Assembly: GCA_963744575.1 (NCBI GenBank)
Contig: CAVUUF010000016.1
Location: 310,001 to 374,000, forward strand
Direction of reading: 5' to 3'
From: Palsa-504 sp963744575
GTDB taxonomy: Bacteria; Actinomycetota; Actinomycetes; Streptosporangiales; Streptosporangiaceae
Length of the DNA: 64,000 nucleotides
The notes beneath the pieces were generated by a model that saw only the letters and a program-made list of their open reading frames with translations, was not told where the DNA came from and searched no databases. A program made the position numbers and the translations under genes. Below are positions 1-7,197 of the stretch, piece by piece. The first letter of the stretch is position 1. Each line of letters starts with the position of its first letter.

Positions 1-759
1 GCGGAGTCGATCAGCCACCTGGAACTGCGCAGCGCCTGGTCGGTCAGCGTGGCCGACTTCAGCGCCGCGCAGGTCGGCGACCTGCGGACCATGCTAGAGG
101 ACGCCGGGGTACGAGTCTCCGCGATAGGGTCGCCGATCGGGAAGATCCCGCTCGCCGCGCCGCTCGGTCCCGAACTCGACCGGATGCGCCGGATCGCCGC
201 GACCGCCCGCGAGTTCGGCACCGCGATCGTCCGGGTGTTCTCGTTCTTCGTCCCGCCCGGCGACCCGCCGGAACGGCACCGGACGCAGGTCGTCGACCGG
301 ATGGCCGCCCTGGCCGAGATCGCCGTCGGCCAGGGCCTGGTGCTGGCGCACGAGAACGAGAAGGAGATCTTCGGCGACACCCCGGGCCGCTGCGCCGACC
401 TGATCACCTCGGTGAACTCCCCCGCCCTGCGGGCGACGTTCGACGCGGCGAACTTCGTCCAGTGCGGCGTCAGGCCCTTCGACGAGGCGTACGGGCCGCT
501 CCGGCCGCACCTGGTCTACCTTCAAGTGAAGGACGCACGTGCAGGGACAGGCGAGGTGGTTCCCGCGGGCGACGGCGACGGGCAGGTCAGGCCGACGCTC
601 GCGGCCCTGCGCGATTCGGGCTTCGAGGGCTTCATGTCGCTGGAACCGCACCTGGCCCGGGTCGGCCGCTACGGCGGATTCAGCGGTCCTGAAGGTTTCA
701 CGCGCGCCTCACGGTCTCTCAAATCTATCCTGAACGAGCTGGGTATCCCGTATCGCTGA
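1..759 (+). CDS. Sugar phosphate isomerase/epimerase (AP-endonuclease-2 TIM barrel), 5' truncated
   Basis: The reading frame is open to base 1, so the start lies outside the window and 252 residues are visible. The residues resemble the xylose-isomerase-like TIM barrel family: conserved acidic positions near HENEKE and the C-terminal strand FMSLEPHL, where family members place a metal-binding glutamate. Such enzymes isomerise or epimerise sugar or sugar phosphate substrates in the cytosol; the actual substrate cannot be read from sequence. A GTG at base 49 is a possible internal start, but the residues before it (AESISHLELR) fit a continuing barrel, so truncation is preferred. The gene ends 134 bases before a co-directional transketolase, suggesting a shared carbohydrate locus. 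Confidence 0.8.
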   Translation, partial: AESISHLELRSAWSVSVADFSAAQVGDLRTMLEDAGVRVSAIGSPIGKIPLAAPLGPELDRMRRIAATAREFGTAIVRVFSFFVPPGDPPERHRTQVVDRMAALAEIAVGQGLVLAHENEKEIFGDTPGRCADLITSVNSPALRATFDAANFVQCGVRPFDEAYGPLRPHLVYLQVKDARAGTGEVVPAGDGDGQVRPTLAALRDSGFEGFMSLEPHLARVGRYGGFSGPEGFTRASRSLKSILNELGIPYR

Positions 760-893
760 AACTGACCCCGCCCGGGCCGGCGGACGTTATCGACGGGGCG
801 GGGGGAACCTGCGCACCTTTGGTGGTGTTGACTGGGACTGGATGGGTAATGGACCGGCTTCCCGGCCACCGCGCTGAATCCCAGGAGGTGCTC

Positions 894-2765
894 ATGCCGA
901 GCCCCGTCACCGACGCCGACCTCGCCTTCGCCGCCGAACTCGGCCAGCAGCTTCGGGTGGACTCCGTCCGCTCCAGCACGTCGGCCGGGTCCGGGCACCC
1001 GACCTCGAGCATGTCCGCCGCCGACGTGCTCGCCGTCCTGATCAGCCGGCACCTGCGCTACGACTGGGACAGCCCCGGCAACCCCGGCAACGACCACCTC
1101 ATCTTCTCCAAGGGCCACGCGTCGCCGTTGCTCTACTCGGTCTACAAGGCGGTCGGGGTGGTCTCCGACGAGGAGCTGATGACCGGCTACCGGCGGTTCG
1201 GGTCACGGCTGGAGGGTCATCCGACCCCGGTCCTGCCCTGGGTCGACGTGGCCACTGGGTCGCTTGGGCAGGGCCTGCCCGACGGCGTCGGCGTGGCGCT
1301 GGCCGGCAAGTACCTGGATGAGCTGCCGTACCGGGTCTGGATCCTGTGCGGGGACAGCGAGATGGCCGAGGGGTCGATGTGGGAGGCCTTCGACAAGGCC
1401 TCGTACTACAAGCTGGCCAACCTGATCGCGATCGTCGACGTGAACCGGCTCGGCCAGCGCGGACCCACCGAGCACGGCTGGGACACCGAGTCCTACCGCC
1501 GCCGGGTGACCGCGTTCGGGGCCAGGGCCATCGTCATCGACGGACACGACGTGGCCGCGATCGACCAGGCCCTCGCCCAGGCCGGTGACCTCAGCGGGGA
1601 GCAGCCGACGGTCATCATCGCCCGGACCATCAAGGGCCACGGCTTCTCCGAGGTCGAGGACCGCGAGGACTGGCACGGCAAGCCGCTCCCTCCGGAGATG
1701 GCCGAACGGGCTGTCGTCGAGCTCGGCGGCGAGCGTAACCTGCTCGTCCGGGGCCCGGTGCCTGGCGAGACGGCTTCGCGCAGCAGCACCACCGACAGCC
1801 ACGCCGAGGTCAAGCTGCCTGCCTACGACCGCGGCCAGAAGATAGCCACCCGCAAGGCCTACGGAGACGCGCTCGCCGCGCTCGGCGCGCGCCCCGACGT
1901 GGTGGCGATGGACGGCGAGGTCAGCAATTCGACCTACGCCAACGAGTTCGCCAAGGCGCATCCGCGGCGGTATTTCGAGATGTTCATCGCCGAGCAGCAG
2001 ATGGTCGCAGCGGCGGTGGGCTTCGGCGTACGCGGCTACCGGCCGTTCGCCTCGACCTTCGCCGCGTTCCTGTCCCGGGCCTACGACTTCATCCGGATGG
2101 CCGCCATCTCCCAGGCCAGCATCTGCCTGTCCGGCTCGCACGCGGGCGTGGAGATCGGCGCCGACGGTCCCTCCCAGATGGCGCTGGAGGACCTGGCCAT
2201 GCTGCGCGCGGTGCACGGCTCCACCGTGCTGTACCCGAGCGACGCTAACAGCGCCGCCGCGCTGGTAGCGGCGATGGCCGACCTGGACGGCATCTCGTAC
2301 CTGCGGACCACCCGGGGCGCCTACCCGGTGCTGTACGATGCCGGCGAGTCGTTCCCGGTCGGCGGCTCGAAGGTGCTGCGCTCGTCCGGCGAGGACCAGG
2401 TCACGCTGGTCGGCGCGGGCGTGACCCTGCACGAATGCCTGGCGGCGGCCGACCAGCTGGCGCGCGACGGCATCAGCGCCCGGGTCATCGACCTGTACTC
2501 GGTCAAGCCGGTCGATACCGCCACCCTCACGGACGCCGTCGCGGCGACCGGGGGCCGGCTGGTCATCGCCGAGGATCACCATCCCGAGGGGGGCCTCGGG
2601 TCCGCGGTCGTCGACGCCCTGGTCGGCGCCGGGCGCACCGAACTGGCCGTCGCCCACCTCGCGGTGCGGGAGATGCCCGGGTCCGGCACCACCGCCGAAC
2701 TGCTCGACGCCGCCGGGATCGACGCCGCCCACATCGCGGACGCCGCCCGGCGCCTGCTCGGCTAG
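894..2765 (+). CDS. tkt: Transketolase, single-chain ~620-residue type
   Basis: Predicted thiamine-diphosphate transketolase of 623 residues, moving two-carbon units between ketose and aldose phosphates. The TPP/Mg motif GDSEMAEGSMWEA is in the N-terminal domain, SGHPTSSMSAADV marks the N-terminus, and FIAEQQMV in the pyrimidine domain carries the expected catalytic glutamate. Length and motif style match the animal/archaeal-like branch rather than the ~700-residue bacterial enzyme (family knowledge). I chose ATG 894 because AGGAGG lies five bases upstream (883-888); the frame is open from 819 but residues before 894 look non-coding. This is the only intact transketolase here: the copy in the pentose-phosphate operon at 26345 is a remnant. 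The family also contains DXS-like and dihydroxyacetone-synthase relatives, so substrate range is inferred. Confidence 0.92.
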   Translation: MPSPVTDADLAFAAELGQQLRVDSVRSSTSAGSGHPTSSMSAADVLAVLISRHLRYDWDSPGNPGNDHLIFSKGHASPLLYSVYKAVGVVSDEELMTGYRRFGSRLEGHPTPVLPWVDVATGSLGQGLPDGVGVALAGKYLDELPYRVWILCGDSEMAEGSMWEAFDKASYYKLANLIAIVDVNRLGQRGPTEHGWDTESYRRRVTAFGARAIVIDGHDVAAIDQALAQAGDLSGEQPTVIIARTIKGHGFSEVEDREDWHGKPLPPEMAERAVVELGGERNLLVRGPVPGETASRSSTTDSHAEVKLPAYDRGQKIATRKAYGDALAALGARPDVVAMDGEVSNSTYANEFAKAHPRRYFEMFIAEQQMVAAAVGFGVRGYRPFASTFAAFLSRAYDFIRMAAISQASICLSGSHAGVEIGADGPSQMALEDLAMLRAVHGSTVLYPSDANSAAALVAAMADLDGISYLRTTRGAYPVLYDAGESFPVGGSKVLRSSGEDQVTLVGAGVTLHECLAAADQLARDGISARVIDLYSVKPVDTATLTDAVAATGGRLVIAEDHHPEGGLGSAVVDALVGAGRTELAVAHLAVREMPGSGTTAELLDAAGIDAAHIADAARRLLG

Positions 2766-2776
2766 CTGCGGCCGGG

Positions 2777-3649
2777 TCAGCTGCTGCCGGTCAGGCCCCA
2801 GCGGCGGCGGATGCCGCGGTCGGCCAGGCCGAACAGCTGGTCCACGATGATGCCGAGGATCAGGATCACGATGATGATCGCGGTCGCGCTGACCATGTCG
2901 GACTGATCCTGATCGGTGGACAGCAGCACGCCGAGCGAGGGCTGGTTGGCGATGACCACCAGCAGCTCACCGGCCATCAGGCTGCGCCAGGCGAACGCCC
3001 AGCCCTGCTTCAGCCCGGCCACGAACGCGGGCAGCGAGGCCGGCAGGATCAGGTACCGCCACAGCGAGAGCCGGCGCAGCCCCATCATCGTGCCCGCCTT
3101 GAGCAGCAGCGGCGGGGTGTAGTCCACGCCGGCGATCAGGCCGTTGGCGATCGACGGGGCGGCGCCGAGGATGATCACGAACAAGATGGCCGAGGTGGAG
3201 ATGCCGAACAGGATGATCGCGAACGGGAACCAGGCGATCGACGGCAACGTCTGCAGACCGGTGATCAGCGACCCGACCGCCGCCCGCAGCGGCCGGATCC
3301 GGGACACCAAAGCCCCGATGACCCCGCCGATCAGCACGGCCAGGCCGAACCCGATGACCGCGCGTTCCGCCGTGGTGGCGATCGCGTGCCACAGCAGGCC
3401 GGTGTGCAGCTGGGCCCAGAGGTTGGATAGGGTCGCCCCGGGCCCGGGGAAGATGTCCTTCTTCCAGCCGCTGAGGTGGATCAGCTCCCAGACCGCGAGC
3501 GCGAGGACGATGGCGAGCAGCACCGGCCACGCCCCGTTCCAGGCGCGCGAGGCCAGCCGTCGGCCCCGCAGTTCCTCCGGCGACGGGGCTTCGAGGGACT
3601 CCAGATAGGTGAGCTTCTCCTCGTACTTCGCCCTGTTGTTAACTGCCAT
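2777..3649 (-). CDS. ssuC: ABC transporter permease, sulfonate/taurine/nitrate type (SsuC/TauC)
   Basis: Inner-membrane permease of 290 residues, last gene of a three-gene minus-strand importer operon. After a ~45-residue charged N-terminus there are about six hydrophobic segments, the first being WPVLLAIVLALAVWELIHL. The cytoplasmic loop LLLKAGTMMGLRRLSLWRYLILPASLP carries the EAA-type coupling helix, with the usual glutamate-alanine of EAA replaced by KAGTMMG. This subunit forms the channel for a periplasm-side binding protein. Its start overlaps the ATPase gene by 11 bases, so the two are translationally coupled. Ligand could be sulfonates, taurine or nitrate; the sulfur genes elsewhere in the window make sulfonate the better guess. 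Confidence 0.85.
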   Translation of the reverse strand: MAVNNRAKYEEKLTYLESLEAPSPEELRGRRLASRAWNGAWPVLLAIVLALAVWELIHLSGWKKDIFPGPGATLSNLWAQLHTGLLWHAIATTAERAVIGFGLAVLIGGVIGALVSRIRPLRAAVGSLITGLQTLPSIAWFPFAIILFGISTSAILFVIILGAAPSIANGLIAGVDYTPPLLLKAGTMMGLRRLSLWRYLILPASLPAFVAGLKQGWAFAWRSLMAGELLVVIANQPSLGVLLSTDQDQSDMVSATAIIIVILILGIIVDQLFGLADRGIRRRWGLTGSS

Positions 3650-4436
3650 CGCGGCTCATCTCCTCGCGCAGCCGGTCGGTGACCCGCGCGGCCAGCTCCG
3701 CCACCGGCGCCGAGTCGATCCGGCGAGGCCGCTCGATGGGCACGCCGAACTCGGCGATGACCCGGCCGGGTCGGCTGCTCAGCACCACTACCCGGTCGCC
3801 GAGCCGGACCGCCTCGCGGACGTTATGGGTCACGAACAGGACGGTCAGCCGCCGCCCGGCGCAGATCCGGTCGAGCTCGTCGTGCAGTACGTCCCTGGTC
3901 ATGGCGTCCAGCGCGCCGAACGGCTCGTCCATCAGCAGCACGTCGGCTTCCTGGGCCAGCGCGCGGGCCAGCGCGACCCGCTGGCGCATGCCGCCGGAGA
4001 GCTGGTGCGGGCGCTTGCCGCCGAACCCGCCCAGGTGCACGGTCTCGAGCAGTTCCGCGGTCCGCTGGCGACGTTCGGCCTTGCCGACGCCGCGGGCGCG
4101 CAGCGCCAGCTCCACGTTGCCCGCCGCGGTGAGCCAGGGAAACAGTGCGGGCTCCTGGAACATGAAGGCCACCCGGCTGCCAGCGGTAGCCACCTCGCCG
4201 GCGGTCGGCTGCTCGAGCCCGGCGACCAGGGAGAGCAGCGTGGACTTCCCGCAGCCGGAGGCGCCGATGAGACAGGCGAACTCGCCCGGCGCCACCTCGA
4301 GTGACACCTGGTCAAGGGCCCGGACGGCCGAACTGCCCCGCCCGAACACCTTGGACACGCCCGTCAGCCGGACGGCCTCCTTGACCCCCTTGACGGGGGG
4401 CGCCGTCCGCCGATCCGTAACCGCCACCCGACTCAC
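3639..4436 (-). CDS. ssuB: ABC transporter ATP-binding protein, sulfonate/nitrate type
   Basis: Cytoplasmic ATPase of 265 residues driving the neighbouring permease. Visible motifs in order are Walker A GASGCGKSTLL, Q-loop FMFQEPALFPW, signature LSGGMRQRVALARAL, Walker B VLLMDEPFGALD and the H-loop FVTHNVREAV. The PFGALD form and Q-loop wording are typical of NitT/TauT/SsuB importers. The gene starts 7 bases downstream of the binding-protein gene and overlaps the permease start. A dozen or so residues before the folded domain (TDRRTAPPVKGVKEA) look unstructured, so the true start could be slightly downstream. Confidence 0.87.
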   Translation of the reverse strand: MSRVAVTDRRTAPPVKGVKEAVRLTGVSKVFGRGSSAVRALDQVSLEVAPGEFACLIGASGCGKSTLLSLVAGLEQPTAGEVATAGSRVAFMFQEPALFPWLTAAGNVELALRARGVGKAERRQRTAELLETVHLGGFGGKRPHQLSGGMRQRVALARALAQEADVLLMDEPFGALDAMTRDVLHDELDRICAGRRLTVLFVTHNVREAVRLGDRVVVLSSRPGRVIAEFGVPIERPRRIDSAPVAELAARVTDRLREEMSRDGS

Positions 4437-4443
4437 CTGCCTC

Positions 4444-5484
4444 CTAGGAGCTGACCTGCGATTCGCCGGCCGCGGCCAGCGCCTGGTTGAGCGGGCCGAG
4501 AGCGAAGATGCCGCTCAGGTTGACCGGCTTGAGCAGGCCGAGGGATATGGCCTGCGACGCGTCGCTGGTCAGCGAGGACGCGTCCGGGTCGTTGGTGAAC
4601 GTGATCTCCTTGAACGCCGCCGCGACGATGCTCGGCCTCAGCGGCTTGCCGGTGTAGGAAGCCAGCTCCGCGTTCGCGTCCGCCTGGGCGGCGGCAGGGT
4701 TGGACTTGATGAAGTCGTTCGCCTTGATCTGCGCCTTGATCAGGTCGGCGACGATTGCCGGATGGGCGGACAGGAAGCTCTGCGTCACGATGAGCAAGGT
4801 GGTGACTCCGGTCTCGGTGAACAGTACCGAGCCGCCGTCCTTGACCATCTCGACGTCGTAAGGCGCGGGTTCGGAGCCGCCGGCGATCTGGCCGGACTTG
4901 AACTCCAGCACCGCGGCCGAGTTGGGCGTCGTCGGCTTGACGAAGGCGTCTCCGCCGCCGGTCGTGGTGGTGGCCAGGCCGTTCTGCTTGAGCCAGGCGC
5001 GCAGCGCCACATCCTGCGTGTTGCCGAGCGAGGGCGTGGCCAGCGTCTTGTCCTTGAGCTGGGAGGCCGATGTAATGCCCTTGGTCACCACGACGGACGC
5101 GCCGCCGGTCGCGGCCCCCGAGACGATCTTGATCGCGCTGCCGTTCGACTTCTGCCAGGCATTGATGGCCGGGTTCGGCCCGACGTAGGCGGCGTCGAGC
5201 TGGCCGGCCAGGATGGCCGTGGTCTCCTGAGTCCCGCTGCTGAACGCGGTGGCCTTCAGGGTGCCGGCCGAGCCGAGAGCCTGGGTGAAGTAGCCCTCCT
5301 TCAGGCCCACCAAAGCGGGGGCGTGGGTGATGTTGGTGAGGAAGCCGAGCCTGACGGTTACCGCGTCTCCGCCGGACGATGCCGACGCCGAGTTCGCCCC
5401 GCCCGACGACGAGGAGGAGGAAGAGCAGCCGGCGGCAAGCAGGAGAGCAGCGCCAACCGCTGCGGCGGCTATGACACGTCGCAT
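4444..5484 (-). CDS. ssuA: Substrate-binding lipoprotein of sulfonate/taurine-type ABC importer
   Basis: 346-residue extracytoplasmic solute receptor. The N-terminus MRRVIAAAAVGAALLLAAGC is a clear lipoprotein signal with a lipobox cysteine, followed by a Ser/Gly-rich linker that separates the anchor from the folded domain. The mature part begins VRLGFLTNITHAPALVGLKEGYF and contains LDAAYVGPNPAINAW, both characteristic of the SsuA/NrtA/TauA periplasmic-binding fold (NMT1-like). It is the first gene of the operon and is preceded by an unusually AT-rich leader. The start ATG follows TTGAGGTGCTAG. Specificity among sulfonate, taurine and nitrate is inferred from context only. Confidence 0.87.
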   Translation of the reverse strand: MRRVIAAAAVGAALLLAAGCSSSSSSSGGANSASASSGGDAVTVRLGFLTNITHAPALVGLKEGYFTQALGSAGTLKATAFSSGTQETTAILAGQLDAAYVGPNPAINAWQKSNGSAIKIVSGAATGGASVVVTKGITSASQLKDKTLATPSLGNTQDVALRAWLKQNGLATTTTGGGDAFVKPTTPNSAAVLEFKSGQIAGGSEPAPYDVEMVKDGGSVLFTETGVTTLLIVTQSFLSAHPAIVADLIKAQIKANDFIKSNPAAAQADANAELASYTGKPLRPSIVAAAFKEITFTNDPDASSLTSDASQAISLGLLKPVNLSGIFALGPLNQALAAAGESQVSS

Positions 5485-5515
5485 CTAGCACCTCAACAAT
5501 TATTACTATCGTTTT

Positions 5516-5566
5516 TATAGGATTTAGGACCGATTCACTATACATGAAGTCGGCAATATAGGAAAT
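5516..5566 (-). promoter_or_regulatory. AT-rich control region of ssuABC with direct and inverted repeats
   Basis: Upstream of ssuA the sequence becomes strikingly AT-rich for this genome. It holds two direct repeats, TATAGGATTT (5516-5525) and TATAGGAAAT (5557-5566), 41 bases apart, about four helical turns. Overlapping them is an inverted repeat CTATA-N14-TATAG (5538-5561). On the minus strand TATAGT (5542-5537) could be a -10 box; no convincing -35 is seen. A sulfur- or cysteine-responsive repressor is a reasonable guess, but no known operator consensus was recognised. Confidence 0.4.
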
Positions 5567-5650
5567 CGCCCTCGTCCGAGCCGGTACCGGCGGATCGGGG
5601 CCACCGGGCCTCCGGGGCCACAGGGCGGAGGCAGCCAGCGCTAACGCAGG

Positions 5651-5679
5651 CGGCCGGCCGTCACTAGGACGGCCGGCCG
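5651..5679 (-). terminator. Hairpin terminator after the lipoprotein gene
   Basis: Perfect 12-base stem CGGCCGGCCGTC with a five-base loop (ACTAG), lying 29 bases beyond the stop codon of the minus-strand gene at 5708. There is no U-tract, which is common for actinobacterial hairpin terminators. It would shield the ssuABC promoter from read-through. Confidence 0.6.
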
Positions 5680-5707
5680 TTGACTCAGCCCGCCGGGGAT
5701 ATCGTCC

Positions 5708-6085
5708 TCAGTCCTCGTCGCTGGAGTCCTGCAACGTGACCCCGGCCACGGAGGGGAACTTGGCCAGGCACGTTTCCAGCCGGGCGATGTCGGTGTCGGA
5801 TGCGTGGTTGATCTGGAACGTCAGCTCCTGCAGCGCGTGCGGAGAATTGAGGTCGGATGGCAGCGGCTGCGGCATCACGGCCGGGACCTTGGCGCAGGTC
5901 GAGCGTATGGTCAGCCGCTGCGAGACCGGAGTGCCCGGGCGGAACGTGACGATGGCCTGCCGCTGCCCGAGCGCGGCGCCGAACTGTGAGCAGCCCGCCA
6001 GCACGGCCGCCACCAGCAAAGCCGTGCCCGCTCCAGTCAGCCGGCGGCGCGATCCCGCACCCACTACACCGGGCAGTACCCGCAT
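5708..6085 (-). CDS. Small putative lipoprotein, function unknown
   Basis: 125 residues. The N-terminus has a positively charged stretch, a hydrophobic core (TGAGTALLVAAVLAGC) and a lipobox cysteine at about residue 32, indicating an exported lipid-anchored protein. The mature part is short, with two further cysteines (in STCAK and ETCLAK) that could form a disulfide, and ends in an acidic tail SSDED. The segment LTFQINHASDTDIARLETCLAKFPSVAGV is compatible with a small ACT- or MetQ-like alpha/beta fold, but I do not recognise the family. It stands alone between a terminator and the divergent sulfotransferase gene. Confidence 0.65.
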   Translation of the reverse strand: MRVLPGVVGAGSRRRLTGAGTALLVAAVLAGCSQFGAALGQRQAIVTFRPGTPVSQRLTIRSTCAKVPAVMPQPLPSDLNSPHALQELTFQINHASDTDIARLETCLAKFPSVAGVTLQDSSDED

Positions 6086-6249
6086 GGTGCCAGCCTACGG
6101 GCTTACCGCGGCTAGTACCGTATCGGCAGGGGCGTTCCAGCCAGGTCCCTAGGACCCGGAGAGCCCGGGTTCCGCGAGATGAGCGCCGGATCGTGTCAGG
6201 CTAGGAACGCCCAAGACGGCCGGCCCTTGATCACCCAGACTGCTAGGCG

Positions 6250-7170
6250 ATGATGCCCTCCGCCCGACATATTCTCATCGTTAACTCCCGCAGCGTGCAC
6301 CAGCCGATCTTCGTGGTCGGCGCACCGCACTCGGGCGCGGACCTGGTCGGCCGCGCCCTGAAGGCGTCGGCGGGATTCCACATCACGATGGGCCAGCCGG
6401 CCGTGCTGCGCACCGTGTACGCCTTCGCCCGGCGGCCTTCGATGTACCAGGGCCGGACCCCGGCGGCCGCCAGCGTGATCAGGGACGCCTTCGCGCAGGG
6501 CTGGCAGGTCACCGCGCACAGCTGCCTGCAGTGCACCCGCGAATGCCGGGCCGCCGCCGGACTCTCCGCCGATGCGGTGGGGCCGTGCGCGGAACTGCGG
6601 GGGCTCGAGACGTTCGGCGACTCCAGCCCGGACCTCATCTACTGCGCTGAGGCGCTCACCTACGCGTTCCCCGACGCCCGCATCATCCAGCTGATCAGGG
6701 ACGGCCGGGACGTGGTGGCCAGCATGCTGGCCGACCCGGTGGTGATGGCCTGGTACCGGCCGAGTTTCGTGAACGTGGACACCGAGTTCCCCAACCCGTT
6801 CTTCGGCATCGAGACGTCCGAGGACCGGGATCTGTGGTCCCGGCTGTCCCCGGCCGGCCGGTGCGCCCTGCGCTGGCGCTGGTCGGTGCGCCTGGCCGCC
6901 AGGCTGCACCACGGCCTGCCGTCGGGCCAGCTGAAGACCATCCGCTACGAGCACATGCTGAGCAAGCCGGACGAGGTCCTGGCCGACTTGTCACGCTTTA
7001 CCGGAACCACGGTGCACGCAGCCGGGATACGCGACGAGGCCCGCTCCGCCCGCTTGCGCGGCCGCAGTCGGCGCGGCCCCGTCTACGAGGCGGCGCTGAG
7101 CACCGAGGCCATCGCGGAGATCGAGAAAACCGCCGGCGAGGAACTCCGCCGCCTCGGTTACGCACCGTGA
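6250..7170 (+). CDS. Sulfotransferase-like protein with Cys cluster
   Basis: 306 residues. The N-terminal loop FVVGAPHSGADLVGRAL fits the PAPS 5'-phosphosulfate loop of sulfotransferases (GxPxSGxxL), and IIQLIRDGRDVVASML fits the 3'-phosphate-binding motif, so transfer of sulfate from PAPS to an unknown acceptor is predicted. Unusual is a cysteine-rich insertion CLQCTREC around residue 97-104 plus a nearby cysteine (GPC), which might bind metal. No signal peptide is obvious. ATG 6250 and ATG 6253 are adjacent; a GTG at 6295 just before HQPIFVVGAP is a third possible start. The neighbours are unrelated transport genes, so there is no acceptor clue. Confidence 0.75.
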   Translation: MMPSARHILIVNSRSVHQPIFVVGAPHSGADLVGRALKASAGFHITMGQPAVLRTVYAFARRPSMYQGRTPAAASVIRDAFAQGWQVTAHSCLQCTRECRAAAGLSADAVGPCAELRGLETFGDSSPDLIYCAEALTYAFPDARIIQLIRDGRDVVASMLADPVVMAWYRPSFVNVDTEFPNPFFGIETSEDRDLWSRLSPAGRCALRWRWSVRLAARLHHGLPSGQLKTIRYEHMLSKPDEVLADLSRFTGTTVHAAGIRDEARSARLRGRSRRGPVYEAALSTEAIAEIEKTAGEELRRLGYAP

Positions 7171-7197
7171 GCACGGGACTAGCAGCCGGCGCCGCTT

